This document shows, piece by piece, positions 38,582 through 49,260 of a DNA stretch of 64,000 nucleotides. The notes under the pieces were generated by a model. That model made no database searches, had not been told where the DNA came from, and saw only the letters and a program-made list of their open reading frames with translations. The DNA is from Alcaligenes ammonioxydans (GTDB taxonomy: Bacteria; Pseudomonadota; Gammaproteobacteria; Burkholderiales; Burkholderiaceae_B). The DNA is taken from the NCBI RefSeq assembly GCF_019343455.1, contig NZ_CP049362.1, forward strand, positions 2,480,001 to 2,544,000. The letters run 5' to 3'. A program made the position numbers and the translations under genes. Each line of letters starts with the position of its first letter. Within the stretch, counting starts at the first letter, position 1.

Positions 38582-39007
38582 TTAATTAGCCAAACAAAAT
38601 AATTCAGCACTATTAATTCGTGTTGAAATGATATGCGCAGAAAAGATTCAAGTCAAACCGATTTACACTCAAAATCATACGGAGCGTAAACAGAAGGTTC
38701 GACTCAAAACTCAAGAAAATGTAAGTATTCCAACTTGTCGCCCTCTCCAGGGGGGCAGACAAAATGGCCTGTTATCCTTGTCCTCCCGTCCTCACAAGGG
38801 GTACGAGCGCGCACCGCGCCTGCAGTACACTGCTACAAACGGTCCGCCCACACGGCCTGGATCGCTGTCAGCACCCATCCCTGGCGCTCAAGCTCTGCTT
38901 ACAGACAGCCAGATCCGGATACAAAGCCGGCCCATTAACCCATAAGTGTCCCCAGCAAGTAAAGCCGCCTGCCGCCCAGGGCACGCTCGGCAGACATTGA
39001 AACCCGC
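38582..39007. other. Divergent control region of ectR and the YddG-like exporter
   Basis: About 426 bp. The ectR-proximal 100 bp are AT-rich and should hold the ect promoter. AATGATATGCGC (38627-38638) resembles AATGATTTTATGCGC upstream of ehuB. The exporter-proximal part is GC-rich and featureless to me. Confidence 0.4.
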
Positions 39008-39976
39008 ATGAAACAATCTGATAAAGCCACCCTGATCGGGCTGATGGCCATCATCTTATGGAGCACGATTGTCGGCCTGATCCGCAGCGTCAGCGACTAT
39101 CTGGGCCCTACCGGCGGCGCGGCCCTGATTTATACCTTGGCCTCCGTCTTTTTGCTTTTATCAGCTGGATGGGTGAGGCTGCGCGAATTTCCGCGCCTTT
39201 ATCTGTTCTGGGGCAGCATCCTCTTTGTCTGCTATGAGCTCTGCCTGGCCCTATCGATTGCTTATGCGCATAACAGCCGGCAAGCCATTGAGGTGGGCAT
39301 GGTCAATTATCTCTGGCCGACCTTCACCATCGTGGCGGCCATTTTATTCAAGCAACAGAAAGCCAATTGGCTGATCGTCCCGGGCCTGTTTTTGTCCATG
39401 TTGGGCATCAGCTGGATTCTCGGTGGTGAGCAAGGCTTGAATCCGAACAGCGTCTGGCTCAACGTGCAGGACAACCCCTTGAGCTATGGCCTGGCACTGA
39501 GCGGGGCCCTGATCTGGGCTGGCTACAGCACCATGACCGCACGCATCGCGCAGGGTAAAAATGGCATCACCTTATTTTTCATGCTGACCGCGGCCACCTT
39601 GTGGATGAACCATCTGTTTCAGGGAGCTCCTAGCCTGACAGTGTCGACACCGGCTCTGGTGTATTTGCTGTTGGCTGCCAGCGCGATGGGTTTTGGCTAT
39701 GCAGCCTGGAATGTCGGCATTTTGCACGGCAATATCACCCTGCTCGCCGGTGCCTCCTACTTTATCCCGGTATTTTCGGCAGCCTTGTCCAGCCTGCTAC
39801 TGCGCACGCCATTGGCGACAAGCTTCTGGCAAGGCTCAGCCATGGTGTGCTCGGGCGCCTTGCTATGCTGGCTGGCCATCCGGGTTCGCCAGCCCAAAGT
39901 GCTCAAGAACGCGCAGCCTGCTGAAAAGTCGCGACGCATCTCCGCCGACGCAGCGGGGCCCCCGGGGCAACAATAA
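39008..39976 (+). CDS. yddG: YddG-like aromatic amino acid exporter (DMT superfamily)
   Basis: The 322-residue, ten-helix transporter has EamA repeats. It aligns by eye with E. coli YddG over most of its length: KATLIGLMAIILWSTIVGLIR, SRQAIEVGMVNYLWPTFTI, NWLIVPGLFLSMLGISWILGG, GFGYAAWNVGILHGNITLLAG. YddG exports aromatic amino acids and other small molecules. The C-terminal tail is basic and longer than in E. coli. It is bounded by a strong hairpin downstream. Confidence 0.92.
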   Translation: MKQSDKATLIGLMAIILWSTIVGLIRSVSDYLGPTGGAALIYTLASVFLLLSAGWVRLREFPRLYLFWGSILFVCYELCLALSIAYAHNSRQAIEVGMVNYLWPTFTIVAAILFKQQKANWLIVPGLFLSMLGISWILGGEQGLNPNSVWLNVQDNPLSYGLALSGALIWAGYSTMTARIAQGKNGITLFFMLTAATLWMNHLFQGAPSLTVSTPALVYLLLAASAMGFGYAAWNVGILHGNITLLAGASYFIPVFSAALSSLLLRTPLATSFWQGSAMVCSGALLCWLAIRVRQPKVLKNAQPAEKSRRISADAAGPPGQQ

Positions 39977-40020
39977 CAAAGTAAAAGCGATTTGCTGCGG
40001 CGCAATATAAAAACAAAAAA

Positions 40021-40051
40021 ACCGCTCCTGCTTAATTCAAGCAGGAGCGGT
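40021..40051. terminator. Intrinsic terminator between yddG and tldD
   Basis: The 13-bp perfect stem ACCGCTCCTGCTT / AAGCAGGAGCGGT (40021-40033 / 40039-40051) is followed on the minus strand by a run of T (the plus-strand A-run before 40021). It mainly terminates tldD; the plus strand lacks a T-run. Confidence 0.85.
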
Positions 40052-40084
40052 GCGAATAACCATTTAATTAGCTGGCAAATTAAA

Positions 40085-41545
40085 TCAGGCCGTACCACCC
40101 ACGGTCAGATTTTCCATTCGCACGGTAGGAATCCCTACCCCAACAGGGACACTTTGACCTTCTTTACCGCAGGTCCCTACCCCAGGATCGAGCTGCATAT
40201 CATTGCCGATCATGCTGATTTGATTCATGGCATCCGGGCCACTGCCGATCAAGGTGGCGCCTTTGACGGGATACATCAATTTGCCGTTTTCAATGACCCA
40301 GGCCTCCGAAGCGGAAAAAACAAACTTACCGCTCGTAATATCAACCTGCCCACCACCAAAGTCAACAGCATATAAGCCTTTCTTGACCGAAGCGATGATC
40401 TCCTGAGGATCTTTATCGCCACCCAACATAAACGTGTTGGTCATGCGCGGCAAAGGCAAGCTGGCATAGGATTCACGGCGGCCATTGCCGGTAATGGCCG
40501 CACCCATCAAGCGCGCATTATGGGTATCTTGCAAATACCCTTTCAAAATACCGTCCTCGATCAGAACCGTACGTTGCGTGGGATTGCCTTCATCATCCAT
40601 ATTCAAGGAGCCACGACGGTTTTCCAGGGTGCCGTCGTCAATGACGGTTACCCCTTTGGACGCCACACGCTGGCCAATACGGCCCGAGAACAGGCTGCTG
40701 CCGCGACGGTTGAAGTCGCCTTCCAGACCGTGGCCCACGGCTTCGTGCAGCATGACACCAGGCCAGCCTGGGCCTAGAACCACCGTCATCTGACCGGCAG
40801 GCGCAGGCTTGGCCTCCAGATTGGTCATGGCCGAGCGCACGGCCTTGTCCACATAGGCACGCAGCATGTCGTCGGAAAAGTACGACAGATCCACCCGGCC
40901 GCCACCCGCTGCCGAACCACGCTCACGACGGCCATTTTGTTCGACAATCACCGACAGGGACAAATGCACCAGGGGACGGACATCGGCGGCCAGACGACCA
41001 TCGCTGCCCGCAACCAGCACCACATCATATTCCGCCCCCAGGCTGGCCATAACTTGCACCACACGCGAATCGGCTGCCCGAGCCAAGGCGTCCAGACGCC
41101 CCAACAAAGCCACTTTTTCTGGCGCAGGCAAGCTGGCAATGGGGTCCGTTCCGGTATAAAGCGTCGCACGCTGCGAATCGGCCGGCACCAAAATCCCGCT
41201 TTTTCCCGAGCCCCCCTGACGGGCAATGGAACGCACCACGCGCGCCGAAGACAGCAAGGCCTCAGGACTTAAGGAGTCCGAATAGGCAAACGCGGTTTTC
41301 TCGCCGCTCAGCGCGCGCACACCCACGCCCTGCTCAATCGAGAAACTGCCGCTTTTCACAATGCCCTCGTCCAGGCTCCAGCCCTCGCTGCGGGTGTACT
41401 GAAAATATAAATCGGCATAGTCAGCCTGATGGGTGAAGATTTCACCCAGCGCACCGGACAGGTGGCTTTCATGCAAGCCCCAAGGCTCGAGCAACAGACC
41501 ACGGGCGCATTCCAGGGCATTGATTGCCGGATCAACTAGCTTCAT
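40085..41545 (-). CDS. tldD: Metalloprotease TldD
   Basis: The 486-residue TldD/PmbA family protein carries the zinc motif in [22 protein letters not shown]. It also has the N-terminal [31 protein letters not shown] block. TldD forms a heterodimer with TldE (PmbA) that degrades unfolded peptides and matures some antitoxins and microcins. No pmbA partner is in this window. The ATG at 41545 is the first good start. Confidence 0.95.
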   Translation of the reverse strand: MKLVDPAINALECARGLLLEPWGLHESHLSGALGEIFTHQADYADLYFQYTRSEGWSLDEGIVKSGSFSIEQGVGVRALSGEKTAFAYSDSLSPEALLSSARVVRSIARQGGSGKSGILVPADSQRATLYTGTDPIASLPAPEKVALLGRLDALARAADSRVVQVMASLGAEYDVVLVAGSDGRLAADVRPLVHLSLSVIVEQNGRRERGSAAGGGRVDLSYFSDDMLRAYVDKAVRSAMTNLEAKPAPAGQMTVVLGPGWPGVMLHEAVGHGLEGDFNRRGSSLFSGRIGQRVASKGVTVIDDGTLENRRGSLNMDDEGNPTQRTVLIEDGILKGYLQDTHNARLMGAAITGNGRRESYASLPLPRMTNTFMLGGDKDPQEIIASVKKGLYAVDFGGGQVDITSGKFVFSASEAWVIENGKLMYPVKGATLIGSGPDAMNQISMIGNDMQLDPGVGTCGKEGQSVPVGVGIPTVRMENLTVGGTA

Positions 41546-42072
41546 CGTTTATTCCTACTGACAGATCCCTGGCAAGCCCACGGCTGCAAGGGACGAAAAT
41601 GGGTACCGACAGACGCACTGACATCCATTCGGTTTCCGTCCATCTGAGCATTAAAACAGAATGTGCCACCGTATGCGATGCCCACGTACTGAACCGGCTA
41701 TTTTCGGGCTTTCCGACGCTGAATCAGGCAGCTCCCCTAATCGCGACAAAAAACTCCAATTACGACATTTTCTGATACCTAATTAAAATTATTTTATATT
41801 TTTCTTAATTAAAAATTCAGCTATATGGTTTTTGTATAAACCCATTCAAAATCATGATAACCCCTGATTAGTTTAAATAATCACGCCCCATAGAATTGAC
41901 TAATGACTATAAACAATTACAGAGACTAAACAGTTTTTTTGAATTAACGTTTATTTTTTTCAAACCACTTATATTTTCAAGGAAATCAAAGTACACTGTT
42001 TTCGCATGATAAACATGAGCTCGTGCAGGCAGGGTTTATCAGATAACTACAAACATGAAACAGGAATCCTAT
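41546..42072. other. AT-rich region upstream of the H-NS-family gene
   Basis: A 527-bp gap, with 41765-42005 markedly AT-rich and A/T-tract containing. This resembles curved DNA bound by H-NS proteins, so autoregulation is plausible. No gene is supported. Confidence 0.45.
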
Positions 42073-42417
42073 ATGTCAGTCGAAACTTACAGCTCCGCAA
42101 AGCAGAAGATAGAAAAAGAGATTCTGCGTCTTCAAAAGCAGATGAAATCCCTTCGAGTCAAACAGCGTCGTCCTGTCATCGCATCCATCGTCAAATCCAT
42201 GCAAGATAACGAGATCACGATTGAGGAAGTCGCTGAAGCTCTGGAAAACTCTGCTCGTCGTGGTGCTGGTGCGTCCACCGGCCCCAAAACCAGCCTGCCT
42301 CCCAAATACCGTCACCCCGGCACCCAGGACACCTGGACGGGCCGTGGTCGCCCCCCACGCTGGATCATTGACGCAGAAGCCAATGGCCGCAGCCGTGAAG
42401 AGTTCCTTATCAAATAA
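42073..42417 (+). CDS. H-NS histone-like nucleoid-structuring family protein
   Basis: A 114-residue protein with an N-terminal helical/coiled-coil oligomerisation region (~1-55) and the C-terminal H-NS DNA-binding motif KYRHPGTQDTWTGRGRPPRWI. Proteins of this type (BpH3/HvrA class) bind AT-rich DNA and silence genes. The start at 42073 is favoured because GGA lies 8 bases upstream; an in-frame ATG six codons earlier lacks one. A strong terminator follows. Confidence 0.93.
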   Translation: MSVETYSSAKQKIEKEILRLQKQMKSLRVKQRRPVIASIVKSMQDNEITIEEVAEALENSARRGAGASTGPKTSLPPKYRHPGTQDTWTGRGRPPRWIIDAEANGRSREEFLIK

Positions 42418-42432
42418 GCTCTGGAACCAAAC

Positions 42433-42470
42433 AAAAAAAAGGGACCGTTTTCCAAACGGTCCCTTTTTTA
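42433..42470. terminator. Bidirectional terminator after the H-NS-family gene
   Basis: The 10-bp stem GGGACCGTTT / AAACGGTCCC (42441-42450 / 42454-42463) has eight A before and six T after it. It serves both the H-NS-family gene and the convergent lipoprotein gene. Confidence 0.9.
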
Positions 42471-42510
42471 TTGTTATAAATTTTTGACTTAATCCCAGAC
42501 TGCTGACGAC

Positions 42511-43161
42511 TCAATCCCGAGGCAGTGGATAGCGGATATCAATCACCTGTCCATTATTACCAGGGAAGCGATCAAATATGGCCTGGGACAAAAATGGCAT
42601 CTGCTGGGCCAGGTTGTCGGAATGGCTATAAGACACGGCCGTAGCACGATACACTTCTGTGCCCGAGTTTCGATTATCTGTAATAATTACATTTAGATAA
42701 TTCTTATACACGGTAACCGGAACGTTCACGACATTCGGCGAATAAAAGAACCCGCCTGCCCAACCATCATTTGGCGCATAATAGCCACGTCCCATTCCCC
42801 ACCCGGTCGGGCCATAAAAACTATCGGCAAATTGCGGCACCCAGCTTTGTTCCTGAGGATTGCCATAATCCATTTTCACCACAAAGCGCGCTGACTTCAG
42901 GTTCGGGGCCTCCACCAGCCCGGTCACGCCAATCGAGGCGCGTACCGAATCGGCAAAAGACTGGTACTCCAGATTATTGCTATCGCCTGGTATAGGCTGA
43001 ATGTAATAGGTCTCTCCACTGGCGTTCGCGGGCCACTGTTGATAGCGTGTCAATTTGGCAGACCAACTAGGCGCAGCGCACGCCGTGGTCAAGGCGGCAA
43101 ACGCCAGACTCAGCAGACGCAGGGCGCGCCAGGAAAATACTTCAGGAAGTAAGCTCATCAT
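42511..43161 (-). CDS. DUF4136-family putative lipoprotein
   Basis: The 216-residue protein has a signal peptide with a lipobox-like LTTAC at about residue 28, so it is probably lipid-anchored. The mature part fits the DUF4136 pattern (YIQPIPGDSNNLEYQSFADSVRASI, then a strand with DYGNPQEQSW, a Gly/Tyr-rich loop, VYRATAVSYS and QAIFDRFPG at the end). Function unknown. Start at 43161 or the adjacent 43158, after GGGGTGA. Confidence 0.8.
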   Translation of the reverse strand: MMSLLPEVFSWRALRLLSLAFAALTTACAAPSWSAKLTRYQQWPANASGETYYIQPIPGDSNNLEYQSFADSVRASIGVTGLVEAPNLKSARFVVKMDYGNPQEQSWVPQFADSFYGPTGWGMGRGYYAPNDGWAGGFFYSPNVVNVPVTVYKNYLNVIITDNRNSGTEVYRATAVSYSHSDNLAQQMPFLSQAIFDRFPGNNGQVIDIRYPLPRD

Positions 43162-43319
43162 TTCACCCCTGCTTGTTTTCACTTACACGTTCAAGCCATT
43201 TGAGCACAGCGCCAGGGCGCCGACGAGCATTTAGTTTACTGCCTGTTTCCCCCCTCCAGTGTGGGCGTTCAAACAACATTACAATAGACCATCTTTTTCG
43301 ATTGTCGGACCAGGATTAC

Positions 43320-45998
43320 ATGCGCACAGACACCTTACCCACGATCTCCCGCCACGATTACCAGCCCTACCCCTATCAGATAGATCAGGTTCGGCTGGAG
43401 TTTGACTTGGCGGCCGAGCAAACCCTGGTTCGGCTGGCTTTTCGAGCCCGCAGCCGGGACGGCCAGATTCAACCTCTGGTACTGGATGGCGAGGACATTG
43501 AACTGCTGGAAGTCAGTCTTGACGGCAACTTGGTGTCCCCTCAGGATTACCTGCTCAATGATCAGGGCCTGACCCTGTCGCCCCCAGCAGCAGAGTTTGA
43601 TCTGGTCCTGGTCAGCCGTTGTCGCCCGCAAGAAAACACCATGCTGATGGGCCTGTATGTATCGGGCAACAGCCTGTTTACCCAATGTGAAGCCCAGGGC
43701 TTTCGACGCATCACCTTCTTTCCCGATCGCCCTGATGTGATGTCCCGTTATGAAGTGGTACTGCGCGGCGATGCCACGCTCTACCCCTATTTGCTCTCCA
43801 ATGGCAATTTGCTTGAAAGCACCACCTTGGACGATGGCCGTAAGCAGGCAGTATGGGAAGACCCCTTTCCCAAGCCCTCTTATTTATTTGCCCTGGTCGC
43901 CGGCGACTTTGATGTACGCGAGCGCGAAATCAAAAAAGCCAATGGCCAGCCTGCCCTGTTGCAGGTTTATTGCGATCGTGGAGACGGCGATAAAACAGAG
44001 TGGGCCATGCAATGCCTGGAGCACTCAGTACGATGGGATGAGCAACGCTTTGGCCTGGCGCTGGATCTGGACCGTTTCATGATCGTGGCCGCCCGCGACT
44101 TCAATATGGGCGCCATGGAAAACAAAGGCCTGAACATCTTTAATTCCGCCTATGTGCTGGCCGATGCCGAAAGTACAACTGATGCATCCTTCCACGCCGT
44201 GGAGGCCGTCATTGGTCACGAGTATTTTCACAACTGGACCGGCAACCGCGTTACCTGCCGCGACTGGTTCCAGCTCTCCTTGAAAGAAGGCCTGACGGTT
44301 TTCCGTGACCAGGAATTTTCCGCCGACATGCTGGCTCAAGGCCTGGACGGCGCCCAAGCGGCCAGCGCCCGCGCTGTCAAACGGATTGATGATGTCAGTG
44401 TGCTGCGTGCTGCTCAGTTCCCCGAGGATGCCGGCCCGATGGCCCACCCCATCCGACCCGAGAGCTATCAGGAAATCAGCAACTTCTACACGGCCACGAT
44501 TTACGAGAAAGGCGCTGAAGTCATTCGTATGCAGCACACGCTGCTGGGCGAGGACAATTTCCAGGCGGGCATTCGGGAGTACTTCAAACGCCATGATGGG
44601 CAGGCCGTCACCTGCGATGAGTTCGTGGACTGCATGGACAGCGTCTATCGTCAGGTCAAGCCAGGCCAAAGCCTGGATCAGTTCCGCCGCTGGTATCAGC
44701 AGGCAGGCACACCCCGCGTGCAGGTCAGCCTGACTCATGACGCAGCCAAACAGACTGCCACCCTGACTCTGCGCCAAAGCAATGCCCCCGCCGGGATCGA
44801 GGACAAGGCCGCGGTCAAACCGCCCTTGCACATCCCTTTTGCCCTGGGAATGCTCGATCAGCACGGCCAGCCGCTCAGCCTGCACCTGGATGGGCAAAAG
44901 GGCGAAACGCTGGTCCTGGACTTTACCGAGGCCGAGCAAAGCTGGACCTTTACGCACATCCCTGAAGCACCGGTCCTGTCCTTGCTGCGCAACTTCTCGG
45001 CTCCAGTCAAGGTGGACTATTACCGTCCGGACGCCGAACTGGCCTTGCTGGCCCGTCACGACACCGACCCCTTTGCCCGCTGGGAAGCAGCTCAGTTGCT
45101 GGCAACCCGCCTGATTCTGTCCTCAGCATCCGGACGCACTCCTTCGGCGGCACAACAGGCCACCGTGGTGCAGACCTGGCACGCTCTGGTGCAAGATCCT
45201 GCGCTGAGCCCGGCCTACAAGGCCCGCATTCTGTCCCTGCCCAGCGAGCGCGAACTGCTGGAACAGACCCAGCCCATGACCCCGCGCGCAATCGTTCAGG
45301 CCCGCCGTCAACTACAACGCGAACTGGGACTGGCCCTGACGCCCTACTGGCAAGAGCTCTATCAGTTCCTGAGCCTGGAGCAAGCTCCCTACAGCCCCGA
45401 CGCGCTGCAAGCCGGTCAGCGCTCCTTGCGCAATCTTGCCTTGAATTATTTACTGGTCGCGGGAGTGAGCACTGGCCCGCAACTGGCGCGCAACCAGTAC
45501 GATCAGGCGACCAACATGACTGATCGTCTGGGCGCGCTCAGCGCCCTGGTGAACTATGGCGACCCAGAAGATCGCCAGGACGGCCTGGACGACTTTTTCC
45601 AGCGCTGGCAGGACAATCCTCTGGTGTTGGATCGCTGGTTCAGCCTGCAAGCTACCGCCCCAAGCACTCAGGTCGCCCAGGTACGGGCTCTGATGTTGCA
45701 TCCAGCTTTCTCGATGCGCAATCCCAACCGCGCACGCTCGCTGATTTTTCAGTTCTGCATGAATAATATGCAGGCCATACATACCCCGGAAGGCTATGCC
45801 TTCTGGGCTGAACAAGTGATTGCTCTGGATAAGCTCAACCCGGAAATCTCTGCCCGTCTGGCTCGGGTCTTTGATAACTGGGCCCGCTTTGAACCCCAAG
45901 CCCGCGACCCGCTCAAAGCAGCGCTGGAGCGCATTCAGGCTGAGCCCGGCCTGTCGGGCAATGTGGCTGAAATCGTAAATAAAGCATTAACTCTTTGA
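43320..45998 (+). CDS. pepN: Aminopeptidase N
   Basis: The 892-residue M1 family metalloprotease has the exopeptidase motif GAMEN ([15 protein letters not shown]), zinc motif HEYFHNW with the third ligand Glu in [14 protein letters not shown], and a long C-terminal helical domain. It removes N-terminal residues in peptide turnover. The start at 43320 ([14 protein letters not shown]) is chosen over an earlier in-frame start that would overlap the lipoprotein gene. fbp follows after 14 bp. Confidence 0.96.
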   Translation: MRTDTLPTISRHDYQPYPYQIDQVRLEFDLAAEQTLVRLAFRARSRDGQIQPLVLDGEDIELLEVSLDGNLVSPQDYLLNDQGLTLSPPAAEFDLVLVSRCRPQENTMLMGLYVSGNSLFTQCEAQGFRRITFFPDRPDVMSRYEVVLRGDATLYPYLLSNGNLLESTTLDDGRKQAVWEDPFPKPSYLFALVAGDFDVREREIKKANGQPALLQVYCDRGDGDKTEWAMQCLEHSVRWDEQRFGLALDLDRFMIVAARDFNMGAMENKGLNIFNSAYVLADAESTTDASFHAVEAVIGHEYFHNWTGNRVTCRDWFQLSLKEGLTVFRDQEFSADMLAQGLDGAQAASARAVKRIDDVSVLRAAQFPEDAGPMAHPIRPESYQEISNFYTATIYEKGAEVIRMQHTLLGEDNFQAGIREYFKRHDGQAVTCDEFVDCMDSVYRQVKPGQSLDQFRRWYQQAGTPRVQVSLTHDAAKQTATLTLRQSNAPAGIEDKAAVKPPLHIPFALGMLDQHGQPLSLHLDGQKGETLVLDFTEAEQSWTFTHIPEAPVLSLLRNFSAPVKVDYYRPDAELALLARHDTDPFARWEAAQLLATRLILSSASGRTPSAAQQATVVQTWHALVQDPALSPAYKARILSLPSERELLEQTQPMTPRAIVQARRQLQRELGLALTPYWQELYQFLSLEQAPYSPDALQAGQRSLRNLALNYLLVAGVSTGPQLARNQYDQATNMTDRLGALSALVNYGDPEDRQDGLDDFFQRWQDNPLVLDRWFSLQATAPSTQVAQVRALMLHPAFSMRNPNRARSLIFQFCMNNMQAIHTPEGYAFWAEQVIALDKLNPEISARLARVFDNWARFEPQARDPLKAALERIQAEPGLSGNVAEIVNKALTL

Positions 45999-46012
45999 CC
46001 TCGGAGTCTGTC

Positions 46013-47020
46013 TTGAAGAAAAACCTTACTCAGTATCTGGTAGAGCAACAACGCCAGAAAAAAACGGTCACCGCCGATGTGCGCCTGCTGCTCGAGACCG
46101 TCGCTCGCGCCTGCAAGGCCATCGGTCATGCCGTCAGCAAAGGAGCGCTGGGCGGCGTTCTGGGCTCTCTGGACTCCGAGAACGTCCAGGGCGAAGTGCA
46201 GAAGAAACTGGATGTACTGTCCAATGAAATCCTGCTGGAAGCCAATGAATGGGGCGGCAACCTGGCGGCCATGGCCTCCGAGGAAATGGACACCCTGCAC
46301 CGCATTCCCGACTACTACCCCAAGGGCGAAAACCTGCTCTTGTTCGATCCGCTGGATGGCTCGTCCAACATCGACGTGAACGTCTCCATTGGCACCATTT
46401 TCTCGGTGCTGAGCGTACCGCCCGAAGCACGTGACCGCGTGATCGAAGAGCAGGACTTCCTGCAACCCGGCGTGCGTCAGGTGGCCGCCGGTTATGCTAT
46501 TTACGGCCCACAAACCATGCTGGTGCTGACGGTAGGTGATGGCGTGGCCGCCTTCACGCTGGACAAGGAAATGGGCTCCTGGGTGCTGACCACCGAGCGC
46601 ATCACCATCCCTGAGGACACCTCGGAATTTGCCATCAACATGTCCAATATGCGTCACTGGGAAGCCCCGGTAAAACGCTATATCGACGACTGCCTGGCGG
46701 GTCCCGAAGGCCCGCTGGGCAAGAACTACAATATGCGCTGGATTGCCTCCATGGTGGCAGACGTCCATCGTATCCTGACCCGCGGTGGCATCTTCATGTA
46801 CCCACGCGATGCGCGCGCCTCCGGTCGCAAAGGCAAGCTGCGTTTGATGTACGAAGCCAATCCCATGAGCTTCCTGGTCGAGCAGGCCGGTGGCATGTCG
46901 ATTGACGGCACCCAGCGCATTCTGGACGTACAGCCTACCGAACTGCACCAGCGTATTGGTGTGATTCTGGGTTCACGCAACGAAGTCGAGCGCGTGCGTC
47001 AGTATCACGAGCAAGGCTGA
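46013..47020 (+). CDS. fbp: Fructose-1,6-bisphosphatase class I
   Basis: The 335-residue gluconeogenic enzyme has metal-binding [28 protein letters not shown], the [14 protein letters not shown] strand, and [20 protein letters not shown]. The best start is TTG at 46013, since GGAG lies 7 bases upstream and the protein then begins with the family's [13 protein letters not shown]. An earlier in-frame TTG (45995) overlaps the end of pepN and lacks an SD. pepN-fbp is probably an operon. Confidence 0.93.
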   Translation: MKKNLTQYLVEQQRQKKTVTADVRLLLETVARACKAIGHAVSKGALGGVLGSLDSENVQGEVQKKLDVLSNEILLEANEWGGNLAAMASEEMDTLHRIPDYYPKGENLLLFDPLDGSSNIDVNVSIGTIFSVLSVPPEARDRVIEEQDFLQPGVRQVAAGYAIYGPQTMLVLTVGDGVAAFTLDKEMGSWVLTTERITIPEDTSEFAINMSNMRHWEAPVKRYIDDCLAGPEGPLGKNYNMRWIASMVADVHRILTRGGIFMYPRDARASGRKGKLRLMYEANPMSFLVEQAGGMSIDGTQRILDVQPTELHQRIGVILGSRNEVERVRQYHEQG

Positions 47021-47064
47021 TTCCAGACCGATGAGTATCGGCAGCCACCTCGCTGCCAGATGAC

Positions 47065-47096
47065 AATGGCCTCCTTAGCGGAGGCCATTTTTTTTT
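47065..47096 (+). terminator. Intrinsic terminator after fbp
   Basis: The 10-bp stem AATGGCCTCC / GGAGGCCATT (47065-47074 / 47080-47089) is followed by nine T. Confidence 0.92.
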
Positions 47097-47263
47097 AGCG
47101 CTTCTTATACGACAAGGCTGTCGGGTTTACAGCAAGACAGGGCGGTCAAGCTGCCTTGTGCCCTCGCGGCAAGCAGAATAAAGCCGATACAAAACGAGGC
47201 TGTGCACCTGAAAACCCGGACGGCTTGTCTTAACGCGACCACGCATTACAATCCTGGCCCGCG

Positions 47264-48250
47264 TCAATCCAGGGTCAAGACCGTGGAACCGGTCGTGCGG
47301 CGTCCCGCCAGGGCTTCATGAGCCTGAGCCACCTGATCCAGCGGGAAGCGCTGACCAATCAATGGCTTGATCTTGCCTTGCAGTACCAGCTCGAACATCT
47401 CATCGGCAGCAGCCTGCATGGTTTCCTGTGTCGGCACATAAGCACCCAGCACAGGGCGAGTCACATACAGGGAGCCCTTGGATGCCAGCGTCGCCAGATT
47501 CACGCCTGTCACCGGGCCGGAGGCATTGCCAAAACTGACCATCAAGCCGCGTGGCTGCAAGCAGTCCAGCGAGCGCTCCCAGGTATCCTTGCCCACGCCG
47601 TCATACACAACAGGTACTTTCTGGCCATTGGTCAATTCCAGCACGCGCTGCACCACGTCTTCGTGGGAATAATCAATCACTTCCCAAGCGCCATTTTCTT
47701 TCGCCAAAGCGGCTTTCTCGGGACTGGAAACCGTACCAATCAACTTCACGCCCAAGGCACGCGCCCACTGGCAGGCGTACAAACCGACGCCACCGGCCGC
47801 CGCATGAAACAGAATCGTCTGGCCTTCGTGCACGCGATAGGTCTGGCGCAGCAAATACCAGCAGGTCAGACCTTTCAGCATCATGGCTGCAGCCTGCTCA
47901 AACGTGATTCCATCAGGAATACGCACGACTCGATCGGCAGGCACGTTACGTGCCTCGGCATACGCTCCCAAGGGGCTTTGACCGTAAGCAACACGATCGC
48001 CCACTTTCAGGTGCCTCACCCCCTCCCCGACCGCCTCAACAATGCCGGAGGCCTCAAAACCCAAGCCATGTGGCAACGGGCTGCTATAGAGACCATTACG
48101 GAAATAAATATCGATAAAGTTCAAACCCACCGCCTTTTGGCGTATGGTGACTTCCTTTTCCTGCGGGGCAGGCAAGGCTACCGAAGCCCACTGCAATACT
48201 TCAGGGCCGCCATTACGTTCAATCCGTATCGCCTTGACCATCTGGGTCAT
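47264..48250 (-). CDS. NADPH:quinone oxidoreductase (zinc-independent MDR family)
   Basis: The 328-residue medium-chain reductase has VGLNFIDIYFRNGLY, the nucleotide-binding AAAGGVGLYACQWARALGVKLIGTVSS and the QOR features GFEASGIVEAVGEGV. The catalytic zinc ligands of alcohol dehydrogenases are absent, as expected for QorA-type enzymes. The start at 48250 (MTQMVKAIRIE) has AAAGGAGT upstream. Confidence 0.92.
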   Translation of the reverse strand: MTQMVKAIRIERNGGPEVLQWASVALPAPQEKEVTIRQKAVGLNFIDIYFRNGLYSSPLPHGLGFEASGIVEAVGEGVRHLKVGDRVAYGQSPLGAYAEARNVPADRVVRIPDGITFEQAAAMMLKGLTCWYLLRQTYRVHEGQTILFHAAAGGVGLYACQWARALGVKLIGTVSSPEKAALAKENGAWEVIDYSHEDVVQRVLELTNGQKVPVVYDGVGKDTWERSLDCLQPRGLMVSFGNASGPVTGVNLATLASKGSLYVTRPVLGAYVPTQETMQAAADEMFELVLQGKIKPLIGQRFPLDQVAQAHEALAGRRTTGSTVLTLD

Positions 48251-48395
48251 TGTTTTACTCCTTTGATGAGGGGCCCTTGGCAATGTCTTAGAATAATGCC
48301 TTGCACCGATTGCCTGCCCCGCTCGCCCTATCACTGGCTGACATAAAACACCAGAATAGCCTAAATTGACTTCTTTTTTTCTGGGATCGCTATCC

Positions 48396-49256
48396 ATGAC
48401 GCATGGACGTGCCCTGGCTGCCATACATGTGGCGGCCGTTCTGTTCGGACTGACCGGTATTTTTGGTGAACTGATCCAGGTCGGCGCCATGCTGATTACC
48501 GCAGGCCGAGCCAGCTTTGCGGTTCTGGCCTTGTTTATCAGCATCCGCTCGCAAGGGCGCGGTTTGGGTCAGGGCATGAAAGCAGCGGACTTTCGTACCT
48601 TGCTCCTGGCCTCCATCATGCTGGCCATTCACTGGGCCACTTTTTTTGTGGCCGTCAAAGTGGGCGGTGTGGCCATTGCCACCCTGGGCTTTGCCAGCTT
48701 CCCGGCCTTCATTACCTTGTGTGAATGGGCCGTGCTGCGCGAGCGCGTTACCGTATCGGAATGGGTCATTCTGGCCCTAGTCACCTTGGGCTTGTTATTG
48801 GTTACCCCATCTTTCGACTTCCAGGACCAATCCACTATTGGCCTGGCCTGGGCGGTTGCCTCGGGCTTTACCTTTGCCATGTTCACCTTGATTAACCGCC
48901 GTGCGGCCAAGCACCTGTCGGCACAACAAGTGGCCTGGTGGGAAAACCTGTTTGTCGCCCTGATGTGCTGGCCCTTCGCCCTGCCACTGCTGGGCGACAG
49001 TACTTGGATGGACTGGGTATGGATTGCGCTGCTGGGGGTGTTTTGTACGGCTTTGTCGCACTACCTGCTGGTCTCTGCGCTCACCGTGCTGAATGCCCGC
49101 AGCGCCGGGATTGTGATCGCCCTGGAGCCTGTCTATGCCATCGCCTTTGCGGCACTGCTTTTTGCTCAATACCCCAGCAGCCGTGCGCTGCTGGGCGGTG
49201 CCATCATGATTGGCGCCATCACTTGGGCAGGCTTGCGCCCACCCAAGTCCCGCTAA
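48396..49256 (+). CDS. EamA/DMT-family transporter
   Basis: The 286-residue protein has ten predicted helices in two EamA repeats (RASFAVLALF..., then SALTVLNARSAGIVIALEPVYAIAFAALLF, the typical EamA tail). Substrate unknown; relatives export metabolites or amino acids. The ATG at 48396 is favoured. It diverges from the quinone oxidoreductase and ends 4 bp before the convergent dehydrogenase gene. Confidence 0.88.
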   Translation: MTHGRALAAIHVAAVLFGLTGIFGELIQVGAMLITAGRASFAVLALFISIRSQGRGLGQGMKAADFRTLLLASIMLAIHWATFFVAVKVGGVAIATLGFASFPAFITLCEWAVLRERVTVSEWVILALVTLGLLLVTPSFDFQDQSTIGLAWAVASGFTFAMFTLINRRAAKHLSAQQVAWWENLFVALMCWPFALPLLGDSTWMDWVWIALLGVFCTALSHYLLVSALTVLNARSAGIVIALEPVYAIAFAALLFAQYPSSRALLGGAIMIGAITWAGLRPPKSR

Positions 49257-49260
49257 TAGT

